Origin: Prevotellaceae bacterium
Lineage (GTDB): Bacteria > Bacteroidota > Bacteroidia > Bacteroidales > UBA932
Assembly: GCA_031259655.1 (NCBI GenBank)
Contig: JAIRLF010000143.1
Location: 1 to 9,224 of the forward strand
Direction: 5' to 3'
DNA length: 9,224 nt
The translations under genes were made by a program, and so were the position numbers. A model generated the notes under the pieces. The model saw nothing but the letters and a program-made list of their open reading frames with translations. It did not search any database and was not told the origin of the DNA. Shown piece by piece: positions 1-6,436 of this stretch (the stretch's first letter is position 1; every line of letters begins with the position of its first letter).

Positions 1-97
1 ACTCCTCGTATGTATGTCCATTTGTGAAGTTCAGAATATTTTCGATTGCTTCGAGAATATGCTTTATTCGTTCTTTATCTTGTTCCGGATTTCTCAT
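1..97 (-). CDS. HEPN-domain toxin (HepT/DUF86 family), N-terminal part only
   Basis: The first 32 codons of a gene that runs off the left edge. The translation begins MRNPEQDKERIKHILEAIEN and continues with ILNFTNGH and a TYEE segment, the typical first helix of HEPN/DUF86 proteins of the HepT type. In that family the full protein is about 110-140 residues, is a ribonuclease toxin with an RX4-6H motif near the C terminus, and pairs with an MNT nucleotidyltransferase that blocks it. The active-site part lies outside the window, so activity cannot be judged. The ATG is the first start after an in-frame TGA at 103-101. It lies inside the end of the MNT gene, overlapping it by 23 bp in another frame, so the two are almost certainly translated from one message. 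The identification rests on the partner and the visible helix. Confidence 0.75.
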   Translation of the reverse strand, partial: MRNPEQDKERIKHILEAIENILNFTNGHTYEE

Positions 98-377
98 AAA
101 TCAATACTTTATCTTTTTCGGCGGTCGTAAATGCAAATGATTGCAACATTCCTTCCTCAACCAAATCTACTTTTCTGCCTGTAATTTGTTCTAAATTGTA
201 AACAATGCTTCCGTAACGAAAAAGTGTGATTTTTTCATTCGGACTGAAACGTATAAGCATATCAATATCGCTTAGGCTATCTTCTTCGTTGCGAGCAAAA
301 GAACCGAACAGCCAAGCCTTTTCAACAGGCGACCGGTCTAATACAGTAATAATATCATTCAACATATTAGAGTCCAT
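75..377 (-). CDS. MNT-family minimal nucleotidyltransferase, antitoxin partner of HEPN gene
   Basis: A 100-residue protein with the polymerase-beta-type nucleotidyltransferase signature: G25-S26 in LFGSFAR, D38 and D40 in SDIDMLI, and a third acidic residue at D71 in RKVDLV. The C-terminal stretch after D71 (EGMLQSF through VLIYE) is also typical of stand-alone MNT proteins. In characterised MntA-HepT pairs this enzyme transfers AMP groups from ATP to a tyrosine of the HEPN toxin and so silences it. That role is inferred here from family and neighbour. The length is normal for the minimal family and all three metal-binding acids are kept, so it looks intact. The start is the first ATG behind a Bacteroidetes-type promoter at 413-406, and the HEPN gene overlaps its 3' end. 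Confidence is high for the family and good for the antitoxin role. Confidence 0.88.
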   Translation of the reverse strand: MDSNMLNDIITVLDRSPVEKAWLFGSFARNEEDSLSDIDMLIRFSPNEKITLFRYGSIVYNLEQITGRKVDLVEEGMLQSFAFTTAEKDKVLIYEKSGTR

Positions 378-405
378 AACACAATATATTTAAATTTTTT
401 GATTG

Positions 406-413
406 CAAAGGTA
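406..413 (-). promoter_or_regulatory. Promoter -7 element of the MNT/HEPN operon
   Basis: On the minus strand the sequence reads TACCTTTG, an exact match to the Bacteroidetes TAnnTTTG -7 consensus, about 29 bp before the MNT start codon. A TTG at 439-437 could serve as the -33 element, although the 23-bp spacing is slightly long. Confidence 0.7.
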
Positions 414-433
414 CAAAATAATTTATAATTTTT

Positions 434-455
434 ACCCAATAGCATTTTATTGGGT
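434..455. promoter_or_regulatory. 8-bp inverted repeat next to the MNT/HEPN promoter, possible operator
   Basis: ACCCAATA (434-441) and TATTGGGT (448-455) are perfect inverted copies separated by GCATTT. The repeat covers the place where the -33 element of the MNT promoter should lie. This would suit an operator for autoregulation, as in many toxin-antitoxin operons, but no DNA-binding protein is visible in the pair. It could also form a weak RNA hairpin. The symmetry is directly seen; the function is inferred. Confidence 0.35.
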
Positions 456-479
456 GCATTTGACTACGTCTACACCGGA

Positions 480-540
480 CAACGCTGTGGTCGTTGAGGG
501 CGTCGATTTGTAGAGACGCAATATTTTGCGTCTCCACGTA
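480..540. repeat. Palindromic element with GAGACGCAA/TTGCGTCTC stem
   Basis: GAGACGCAA (513-521) and TTGCGTCTC (526-534) form a perfect 9-bp stem with a TATT loop. A weaker stem, CAACG/CGTTG (480-484/492-496), lies beside it. The core resembles the short GTAGAGACGC palindromes scattered between genes in many cyanobacterial and Bacteroidetes genomes; that link is from memory. The element sits about 40 bp past the stop of the Cys-rich gene, so its transcript could fold there and slow 3' decay, but no T-run follows. It is the main content of the 196-bp gap 378-573. Confidence 0.55.
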
Positions 541-573
541 TGTAGATTATGGTGTTGTCGAAACCTGTCGGAT

Positions 574-852
574 TTAAAGAGTCCTCTCTGCGGGAGGAGT
601 TTCCTTTTTACCTCTGTCGACGTTCTTCTCGCATGCGACTAAAAATGAACAGTCGGCACAGGTGTTACATTTGTTATTATTGTTGTTAAACAGTTCGAGT
701 TCTTCGTTTTTGGCGCATTTTAGTCCTAATTTACGCATATTTTTATTACGTCCGATTTCGTTTTCGGCAAATTCGCCTTTTATCCAGATACGTATGCCAA
801 GCGCGGCAAAACACAGCGCAATTAACATCAAAGTCAAAACGAAAAGTTTCAC
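574..852 (-). CDS. Small cysteine-rich single-pass membrane protein, function unknown
   Basis: A 92-residue protein. Residues 3-24 form one hydrophobic helix (LFVLTLMLIALCFAALGIRI), followed by a conserved-looking linker (EFAENEIGRNKNMRKLGLKC) and a cysteine cluster at C46, C62, C65, C68 and C74, including CX2CX2C. Such a cluster could bind metal or an iron-sulfur group near the membrane surface. I recall similar small 'membrane or secreted' proteins in Bacteroidetes but know of no assigned function. The start is GTG at 852, six bases after the guaB stop and in the same frame, so it is probably translated from the guaB message. An ATG at residue 9 is possible but would cut into the helix. Residues 56-60 are five asparagines encoded by an AAY run at 687-673, between C46 and the cluster, and may vary in length. 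The tail after residue 75 is charged. Confidence 0.75.
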   Translation of the reverse strand: MKLFVLTLMLIALCFAALGIRIWIKGEFAENEIGRNKNMRKLGLKCAKNEELELFNNNNNKCNTCADCSFLVACEKNVDRGKKETPPAERTL

Positions 853-858
853 GAGATT

Positions 859-2352
859 TTACCCTTTTTCTTTAAGAATAACGTCATGAGCTCCGCCTTC
901 GACGATGCTTGTTGAGGAGACTAAATTTATTTTTGCGTTTCTTTGCAATTCGTCGATAGTCAAAGCTCCGCAGCTGCACATTGTCGCCTTGATTTTCGAG
1001 AGGGTGATATCAAGATTGTCTTTCAATTTTCCGGCGTAAGGGACATAACTGTCGACTCCTTCTTCGAATTTCAACGATTCCGCGCCTCCGTTGTCATAAC
1101 GTTGCCAGTTTTGAGCACGGTTCGAGCCTTCGCCCCAGTATTCTTTGACGTAATTATTTCCAATCCGCAGTTTTTGCGTCGGCGATTCGTCGAAACGGGC
1201 GAAATATCTGCCCATCATCAGGAAATCGGCGCCCATAGCGAGAGCTAAGACCATGTGATAATCATGCACTAATCCTCCGTCGCTACAAATAGGGATATAG
1301 TAGCCTGTGGATTTCAGATATTCGTTACGCGCTTTTGCGACATCGATAAGCGAAGTGGCTTGTCCTCTGCCTATTCCCTTCTGTTCGCGAGTGATGCATA
1401 TTGAGCCGCCTCCGATACCGACTTTGATAAAATCGGCTCCTGCGTTCGCCAGAAAGTCGAAACCTTCTTTATCTACGATGTTTCCGGCGCCTACGGGAAT
1501 ATTTTCGCAGTTTTTCTTGACCCATGCGATCGTTTCCCTTTGCCATTCGGAATATCCGTCCGAGGAATCGATACAAAGAACATCTACGCCCGCCTCCACA
1601 AGCGCCGGCACACGTTCGCGATAGTCGCGAGTGTTTATTCCGGCGCCGACTAAGAGGGTTTTATCTTTACCCGAAAGTTCGTTCGGGTTTTCGCGATGAT
1701 TGTCGTAATCTTTCCGGAACACAAAATATACGAGGTTGTTATTTTGGTCGATTATCGGTAAAGTGTTCAGTTTGTTATCCCAAATAATCTGATTAGCGTC
1801 AGTGAGAGTAATCCCAAGTTTTCCGGTGATAAGCGAGGCAAACGGGGTCATAAATTCTTCCACTTTTTTGTCGAGAGCATCTTTTTCGGGTCTGTAATCG
1901 CGGTTTGTGATAAGTCCGAGCAGTTTTCCGTTCGGAGCGCCGTTGTGAGTAACGCCGATAGTCGAATGTCCGGTTTTGTTTACCAAATCAATCACGTTCT
2001 GCAATGTGCTGTCAGGTTTGAGATTGGAGTCGCTTATTACAAATCCGGCTTTGAATTTCTTCACTTTCCTGACCATCTCGGCTTGCATGTCAATAGACTG
2101 CGAAGCAAAGATGAACGATAATCCGCCGTTACGGGCTAATTCAATTGCAAGTTCGGGTCCCGATACCGATTGCATAATCGCCGAAACAAAAGGAATGTTT
2201 AATTTCAATGCAGATTCTTTATCCGCAGTTTTGTACTTTACAAGAGGCGTTGTTAACGACACGTTGGAAGGTATACATTGCTTGGTCGTCAGTCCCGGGA
2301 TAAACAGGTACTCGCCAAAAGTTCTCGAAACATCATCTATATAAATCGCCAT
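859..2352 (-). CDS. guaB: IMP dehydrogenase
   Basis: Catalyses IMP + NAD+ + H2O to XMP + NADH, the committed step to guanine nucleotides in the cytoplasm. The 497-residue protein has a TIM-barrel core interrupted by a CBS-domain pair at about residues 110-220. The catalytic loop [15 protein letters not shown] places the nucleophile at C319. CSDGG carries D358, which binds the IMP ribose. The flap has NWQRYD with the general-base pair R418-Y419, and E431 follows in [14 protein letters not shown]. These numbers equal those published for Tritrichomonas foetus IMPDH, and the flap ([17 protein letters not shown]) is that enzyme's type rather than the common bacterial YRGMGS type. The start ATG lies about 25 bp behind a TAATTTTG promoter element. 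All catalytic residues are present. The small membrane protein follows in the same transcript. No purine riboswitch is possible in the very short leader. Confidence 0.96.
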   Translation of the reverse strand: MAIYIDDVSRTFGEYLFIPGLTTKQCIPSNVSLTTPLVKYKTADKESALKLNIPFVSAIMQSVSGPELAIELARNGGLSFIFASQSIDMQAEMVRKVKKFKAGFVISDSNLKPDSTLQNVIDLVNKTGHSTIGVTHNGAPNGKLLGLITNRDYRPEKDALDKKVEEFMTPFASLITGKLGITLTDANQIIWDNKLNTLPIIDQNNNLVYFVFRKDYDNHRENPNELSGKDKTLLVGAGINTRDYRERVPALVEAGVDVLCIDSSDGYSEWQRETIAWVKKNCENIPVGAGNIVDKEGFDFLANAGADFIKVGIGGGSICITREQKGIGRGQATSLIDVAKARNEYLKSTGYYIPICSDGGLVHDYHMVLALAMGADFLMMGRYFARFDESPTQKLRIGNNYVKEYWGEGSNRAQNWQRYDNGGAESLKFEEGVDSYVPYAGKLKDNLDITLSKIKATMCSCGALTIDELQRNAKINLVSSTSIVEGGAHDVILKEKG

Positions 2353-2376
2353 ACGAAATAGATATTAAATTTCGCG

Positions 2377-2384
2377 CAAAATTA
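2377..2384 (-). promoter_or_regulatory. Promoter -7 element of guaB
   Basis: The minus strand reads TAATTTTG, fitting TAnnTTTG, 24 bp before the guaB ATG. No clear -33 TTTG is seen. The rest of the 284-bp gap between guaB and the divergent cas6-like gene shows no open frame, hairpin or CRISPR repeat that I can support. Confidence 0.5.
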
Positions 2385-2603
2385 ATGTTTATTCTGCTAA
2401 TATAGCTAAAAATAATGCGTTTTTTTATTCCATATATGTCTGATGCTTTATTTTTCAGTCAATTATAAGTGCAAATTTTTTGGCGTATGAGTCGCAGATT
2501 TCGCAAAACAAAGTTGTCGAGACAGAGTATTTCGAGTAAAAAGAATGAAAAAGGCAATAGAATGTTTTGGGGAAAAATAAGAAGACAATATTCAAAAAAT
2601 GTT

Positions 2604-2611
2604 TAACTTTG
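2604..2611 (+). promoter_or_regulatory. Promoter -7 element of the cas6-like gene
   Basis: TAACTTTG matches the TAnnTTTG consensus and lies 25 bp before the ATG, which is preceded by an A-rich leader (AAAAATAAATAAC) rather than a Shine-Dalgarno site, as usual in this phylum. Confidence 0.6.
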
Positions 2612-2636
2612 CGGCTGAAAAATAAATAACATTTCG

Positions 2637-3302
2637 ATGAGAATACATATTAAAACAACGCCCAACAGCGAACCGGTATCTTTCAATTATCAACCCAAAC
2701 TTGTTGGGGTTCTGCACAAATGGCTTGGCGCAAACGAACTGCATGGAAAACCGGCATTGCATTCTTTTTCGTGGTTGCTGAACGCCAAAGTCGGCAAAAA
2801 CGGTCCGGACTATCCGGACGGAGCAAGATTGTTTATCAGTTTCTACGATGATACATACCTGAAACAGGTTGTGAAATCAATAATGGACGACGTCGATATG
2901 TGTTATGGAATGAGGGTAACGGATGTGACGCTCGAAGAAAATCCGGATTTGACGAATCAAACGCTGTTTCGGTGCGCAAGTCCGATTTTTATTCGCCGTT
3001 TAGACCCCGAAACTAACAAGGATATTCACTACACATTCGAAAACGAAAACGCAGGGAATCTTCTGGAAGAAACACTGTTGCATAAAATGGAAATATCCGG
3101 TCTGCCGCGTGACGAAAGCTTGAAAATACGCTTCGACGCCTCTTCGTCCAAAGCAAAAATCAAACTGATTGATTACAGAGGAATAAAAAGCAGAGTAAAT
3201 CTGTGTCCGGTAATCATTGATGGAAAACCCGAAACAAAAGTATTCGCATGGAACGTGGGACTCGGAAATTCAACAGGCGCAGGTTATGGAGCAATATATT
3301 AA
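2637..3302 (+). CDS. cas6: Cas6-like CRISPR RNA endoribonuclease, stand-alone
   Basis: A 221-residue RAMP-fold protein. The C terminus carries the glycine-rich loop of Cas6, GLGNSTGAGYGA at residues 208-219, preceded by the usual strand KVFAWNV. The N-terminal strand (MRIHIKTTPN) is followed by a basic helix holding H27 in VGVLHKWLG. Cas6 enzymes use a histidine in this region to cut CRISPR repeat RNA, so H27 is the first candidate, with H36 and H42 as alternatives. The length is slightly below the usual 230-260. Cas6 normally processes pre-crRNA for type I or III systems, but here no other cas gene, adaptation gene or array lies within several kilobases on either side. It might serve an array elsewhere or a different RNA. 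The plus-strand gene stands between minus-strand housekeeping genes and has its own promoter. The family call is confident; the substrate is unknown. Confidence 0.85.
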   Translation: MRIHIKTTPNSEPVSFNYQPKLVGVLHKWLGANELHGKPALHSFSWLLNAKVGKNGPDYPDGARLFISFYDDTYLKQVVKSIMDDVDMCYGMRVTDVTLEENPDLTNQTLFRCASPIFIRRLDPETNKDIHYTFENENAGNLLEETLLHKMEISGLPRDESLKIRFDASSSKAKIKLIDYRGIKSRVNLCPVIIDGKPETKVFAWNVGLGNSTGAGYGAIY

Positions 3303-3328
3303 TATCAAAAGTTATCAAAACAATGTTG

Positions 3329-3336
3329 TAACTTTG
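3329..3336 (+). promoter_or_regulatory. Promoter -7 element of the HIRAN gene
   Basis: TAACTTTG, the same octamer as before the cas6-like gene, lies 20 bp before the ATG within the 54-bp gap. The surrounding bases are also alike (AATGTTGTAACTTTG here, AATGTTTAACTTTG there), so the two genes may be expressed separately but alike. Confidence 0.55.
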
Positions 3337-3356
3337 TATCGTAAAAAATAAGTATT

Positions 3357-3677
3357 ATGAAACGTAAACATTTATTAAATTGTGGTATAGCAGGATTTAC
3401 CTATTATGATGGTCCTGTTGTTTTCGGTCAATTGCAAATAGGAACGCCATTACGGCTGGTATATGAACCGGAAAACCGGTACGACCCTGACGCTATTGTA
3501 CTGTACTTTGAAGAACATAAATTGGGTTTCATTCCACGGAATGAGAACAAAACGCTCAGTCTGTTTTTTGAACAAGGGTATGGAGACATCTTCGAAGTAT
3601 ATATCAATAGAGTTTCGCCGGATGAACACCCTGAAAATCAGGTAGGTGTTGTGGTGTATGTGAAAGAAAGGGAATAA
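3357..3677 (+). CDS. Stand-alone HIRAN-domain protein
   Basis: A 106-residue protein that is essentially one HIRAN domain: the opening GIAGFTYYDG, the middle LRLVYEPENRYDPDAIVLYF, and LGFIPRNENKTLSLFFEQGY are the conserved blocks. HIRAN domains bind DNA, best known from HLTF and Rad5, where the domain recognises free 3' ends of single-stranded DNA at stalled forks. Bacterial stand-alone versions are common but poorly studied, and I infer only a nucleic-acid-binding role. It lies 54 bp behind the cas6-like gene with its own promoter and converges on the EEP gene. No signal peptide or membrane segment is seen, so it should be cytoplasmic. The start ATG has an A-rich leader (GTAAAAAATAAGTATT). 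Confidence 0.85.
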   Translation: MKRKHLLNCGIAGFTYYDGPVVFGQLQIGTPLRLVYEPENRYDPDAIVLYFEEHKLGFIPRNENKTLSLFFEQGYGDIFEVYINRVSPDEHPENQVGVVVYVKERE

Positions 3678-3747
3678 GATAACAACATTTGCCTCGGGAT
3701 TAAGATATAACAGTCTCAAGCAAAATTGAAGCAAACAGTAAAAGTCC

Positions 3748-3780
3748 GTCATTGCGAACAGTGATAGTTTATTTATTTTC
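3748..3780 (+). terminator. Possible terminator between convergent HIRAN and EEP genes
   Basis: GTCATTG and CAGTGAT (3748-3754, 3759-3765) can pair across a CGAA loop, with two G-U pairs, and are followed by a T-rich run (TTTATTTATTTT). The position, 70 bp after the HIRAN stop and just before the convergent EEP stop, suits a terminator, but the stem is weak. Confidence 0.3.
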
Positions 3781-3790
3781 CGTCCCTTAA

Positions 3791-4882
3791 TTAATCGTCG
3801 ACCGGCGCGCTTCCCGAAATTTCTATCACGGACGAAATCGGGTAATGGTCGGAGCAGTCAATTTTATGGACGGAATATGTGAGCGATTTCATGATTTTGT
3901 CGTGCAGGATATAGTCTATTCTGAAGAACGGCACGACTGACAATCTGTATGTTGAAGGCATTCCTTTTCCGGCTTCGCAAAAAGTATCCAGGCGGTCGCC
4001 TCTGATTTTGTTGTAAGTGTACGATACGGGAGTATCGTTAAAATCTCCGCAGATTATCACGGGATATGGCGAAACGTCGATATGTTTAGCCATGATGTCG
4101 ACCTGTCCTGCCCGTTTTATGAACGCTGTTTTCAGACGCGAGGAGGCTTCTTCGATTTCGTCGATTCGATTTTTCCTGCTCGAAAACAAATTGTTAATAT
4201 TCAATTTTATTGACTGGAGATGAACGTTGTAAACACGGATGATTTTCCCGTTGACGTCGATATCGGTGTACATGGCGGCGTTGGCAGTGTTTTCAAAAGG
4301 GATTTCGAGCGTCATTTTTATCGGGTAACGGCTGAATGTAATCACGCCGTAAGAACTGTTTTTGCGTTCGACGCTGTAGAAAACAGCGTGATACTTGTAC
4401 TCGCCGAGCAGCGAAGCGAACAGTTTTTCCGTTACCCTGTCGTTGGTATAAAATTCCTGTAAGCAAACGATATCCGGATTTTCGGAGTTGATGAACTCCG
4501 CTATTTTTTCCTGCGTAGTGTTTTTCTGATAAGGGATTTGGAATCCCTGCATATTATACGACAGCAGTTTGATATTCTCCGCGTTTACATCGACGTCTTT
4601 TCCGCCGCCGAGAGGTCTGAAAAAGTATCCCGAAAAGAAAATATTCGGAACAGAAGCAATGACATGCAATATGACAAACCTCCTGTTACGCTTGACAATC
4701 CATATTATCAGTAGCAGAAGATTGACAAGGAAAAACAGCTGGAACAGCAGCCCGAAATAAGCGAGAAACAGGATTTTCGCCGGGCTGACATATACGGACA
4801 GAAAGCAAAAAAACAGCGAAGCAACAGACGCAATACTGATACTTTTAAGAGCGACGCTAAATATTTTGATAAACAATCTCAA
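3791..4882 (-). CDS. Membrane-anchored endonuclease/exonuclease/phosphatase (EEP) family protein
   Basis: A 363-residue protein. Three hydrophobic segments at about 8-30, 35-62 and 68-88 anchor it in the inner membrane; the remainder is an EEP (DNase I-like) fold. Visible catalytic motifs are N110 in SYNMQGF, E143 in CLQEF, YNVHLQS with N219 and H221, D280 and N282 in GDFNDTP, D323 in RIDYIL, and D345-H346 in SDHYPI. The metal-dependent phosphodiesterase site is therefore complete. The substrate cannot be read: family members cleave DNA, sphingomyelin or phosphoinositides. The frame has no ATG before residue 111, well past the membrane part, so a non-ATG start is required. TTG at 4882, 30 bp after the gltD stop and after an in-frame TAA at 4897-4895, is the best choice; TTG at 4876 is an alternative. 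It is probably co-transcribed with gltD. Confidence 0.85.
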   Translation of the reverse strand: MRLFIKIFSVALKSISIASVASLFFCFLSVYVSPAKILFLAYFGLLFQLFFLVNLLLLIIWIVKRNRRFVILHVIASVPNIFFSGYFFRPLGGGKDVDVNAENIKLLSYNMQGFQIPYQKNTTQEKIAEFINSENPDIVCLQEFYTNDRVTEKLFASLLGEYKYHAVFYSVERKNSSYGVITFSRYPIKMTLEIPFENTANAAMYTDIDVNGKIIRVYNVHLQSIKLNINNLFSSRKNRIDEIEEASSRLKTAFIKRAGQVDIMAKHIDVSPYPVIICGDFNDTPVSYTYNKIRGDRLDTFCEAGKGMPSTYRLSVVPFFRIDYILHDKIMKSLTYSVHKIDCSDHYPISSVIEISGSAPVDD

Positions 4883-4912
4883 GGTTTCATCTACTTACGA
4901 AACAATATTTCC

Positions 4913-6340
4913 TCAGCCTTCGCGACGCAAATATTCGTCTATTGCGGCGGCGGCTTTGCGACCCGAATCGATTGCCCGGACAACCAAACTCGCTCCCGTC
5001 GTCGCATCTCCGGCGACAAATACCTTGTCGACAGATGTGGCGTATGGCATTGTTGTTGCGACATTTCCACGATTGTCGTACTTTACTTTCAACTGTTCGA
5101 GGAATCCCTCGTGCACGGGGTGAACGAAACCCATGGACAGGAGCGCCATGTCGGCTTTGAGAATCTCGGTTTTGTCCGTTTCCTTCATCGACAGTCTGCC
5201 GTCGGGCGACTTTGTCCATTCGACCTGAACGACTTCCACTCCGGTGAGATTGCCGTCGGCGTCGCCGATGAAACGTTTGCTTGCGAGGTTCCAGCGGCGT
5301 TCGCAACCTTCGAGATGCGAACTCGAAGTCCTCAACACGTTAGGCCAAAGAGGCCACGGAGTGTCGGGATTGTCTGTAACCGGCGGTTTCGGCATGATTT
5401 CGATTTGCGTAATCTGCGCCGCTCTGTGCCGTACGGAAGTCCCCACACAGTCGGAACCGGTGTCGCCTCCGCCGATGACTAACACGTTCTTTCCCTTGGC
5501 GGTCAAACGTCCGGATTCGTTGACGGCGGCGCCCGCGACAATCCGGTTTTGTTGCTGCAACAGTTCCAAAGCAAAATGTATCCCTTTCAACTGTCGTCCT
5601 TCGATGGGCAAATCGCGCGGTTTGCCTGCGCCGATGGCTATACATACGGCGTCGTAGCTGGACAGGATGTCTTTTGCTTCGATATCTTTGCCGACCGTCG
5701 TGCCGCACTTAAATTCGACGCCCTCGATTTTCAGTACGTTAAGTCGCCTGTCGATTATTTCTTTGTTGAGTTTAAAGTCGGGAATACCGAAACGGAGAAG
5801 ACCTCCGGCGGATTCGTCTTTCTCGAATACCGTAACCGAATGTCCTTTCCGGTTCAGTATGTCGGCGGCGGCTAATCCCGCAGGTCCCGAACCGATTACC
5901 GCGATTCTCCTGCCTGTGCGCTTCTTGGGTATCCTCGGGACAACGTACCCTTCCTGAAAAGCGCGTTCGGCAACTGCGGCTTCGTTTTCGCGAATAGTAA
6001 CGGGGTTTTCGTTGATTTTCAATACGCAACTTTTCTCGCACAGAGCGGGACAGACTCGTCCGGTAAACTCCGGAAAGTTCATTGTCGTGTTCAAAATATT
6101 GTATGCCTCCTGCCATTTGCCTTTATACACTGCGTCCTGCCATTCGGGCATGATGTTTCCGACAGGACAGCTCCAGTGACAAAACGGAACTCCACAATCC
6201 ATACACCGAGAGGCTTGCAGCATCCTGTCTTCGGAATTTAATGTCTGTTCTACTTCTCCAAAATCGGCTATCCGTTCAAGAATAGGCCTGTAGCCCGCTT
6301 CCTTACGGGGAATTGTCAAAAATGCTTTCGGATTTCCCAT
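4913..6340 (-). CDS. gltD: Glutamate synthase small subunit (NADPH-dependent, GltD type)
   Basis: A 475-residue flavoprotein. GltD passes electrons from NADPH through FAD and iron-sulfur clusters to the GltB large subunit, which makes glutamate from glutamine and 2-oxoglutarate. The N-terminal ferredoxin-like domain has C46, C49, C54 and C58 (RCMDCGVPFCHWSC) and C97, C101 and C105 (CPALCEKSC). The FAD fold follows at VIGSGPAGLAAA (149-160), the NADPH fold at VIGGGDTGSD (288-297), and the second FAD motif at FVAGDATTGAS (441-451). Length and motifs are normal and the gene is intact. The ATG at 6340 gives the conserved start MGNPKAFL. No gltB lies on either side, so the partner must be elsewhere or this may be a GltD-like oxidoreductase. 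Annotation as the small subunit rests on close motif agreement. Two degenerate copies of its own start precede it. Confidence 0.93.
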   Translation of the reverse strand: MGNPKAFLTIPRKEAGYRPILERIADFGEVEQTLNSEDRMLQASRCMDCGVPFCHWSCPVGNIMPEWQDAVYKGKWQEAYNILNTTMNFPEFTGRVCPALCEKSCVLKINENPVTIRENEAAVAERAFQEGYVVPRIPKKRTGRRIAVIGSGPAGLAAADILNRKGHSVTVFEKDESAGGLLRFGIPDFKLNKEIIDRRLNVLKIEGVEFKCGTTVGKDIEAKDILSSYDAVCIAIGAGKPRDLPIEGRQLKGIHFALELLQQQNRIVAGAAVNESGRLTAKGKNVLVIGGGDTGSDCVGTSVRHRAAQITQIEIMPKPPVTDNPDTPWPLWPNVLRTSSSHLEGCERRWNLASKRFIGDADGNLTGVEVVQVEWTKSPDGRLSMKETDKTEILKADMALLSMGFVHPVHEGFLEQLKVKYDNRGNVATTMPYATSVDKVFVAGDATTGASLVVRAIDSGRKAAAAIDEYLRREG

Positions 6341-6380
6341 AAAAACTAAAAACTAAAAGTTAAAAACTAAAAATTAAAAG
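6341..6380. repeat. A/T-rich microrepeat in the gltD leader
   Basis: The plus strand holds overlapping copies of AAAAACTA with variants (AACTAAAAGTTAAAAACTA), directly before the gltD start. The minus-strand TAACTTTT at 6363-6356 is close to a -7 element but lacks the final G, so no promoter is called here. Confidence 0.5.
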
Positions 6381-6428
6381 ACGATTCCCTGAGGGAACTA
6401 TTATTAAAAATGCTTTCGTGTTATCCAT
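6370..6428 (-). repeat. Duplicated gltD-start-like unit, proximal copy
   Basis: A 59-bp unit that matches the distal copy at 6437-6492 except for one base (6382 versus 6449) and a 3-bp TTA insertion. On the minus strand it opens an ATG at 6428 that runs to a TAA at 6362-6360, giving a 22-residue peptide starting MDNTKAFLIIVPSGN. The first 23 bp match the gltD start (6340-6318) at 19 positions, and the peptide start matches MGNPKAFL at 6 of 8 residues. The core TTCCCTGAGGGAA (6385-6397) is palindromic. It could be a leader peptide, a relic of slipped duplication, or a mobile palindromic element. Confidence 0.7.
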
Positions 6429-6436
6429 GATAATTT

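Noticed and set aside
859..861. guaB plus downstream gene as one protein interrupted by a nonsense change
   Set aside because: GuaB ends at its normal family C terminus (VEGGAHDVI plus a few residues), and the next gene begins with a membrane helix, so the TAA is a genuine stop.
662..889. Plus-strand frame starting with leucine and serine runs
   Set aside because: The runs are the reverse reading of the AAY repeat and the acidic stretch of the minus-strand small membrane protein.
2353..2636. Possible CRISPR array next to the cas6-like gene
   Set aside because: No regularly spaced direct repeat of 25-40 bp is visible here or on the downstream side; the stretch is plain A/T-rich promoter DNA.
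3744..3765. CGTCATTGCGA as part of a known dispersed repeat
   Set aside because: Only a short match to such elements is present, and the rest of the stretch does not continue the pattern; it is kept only as a weak terminator candidate.
4887..6116. Long open frames on both strands inside gltD
   Set aside because: They are arginine- or cysteine-rich shadows of the GltD frame with no recognisable motif and lie wholly within a confirmed gene.
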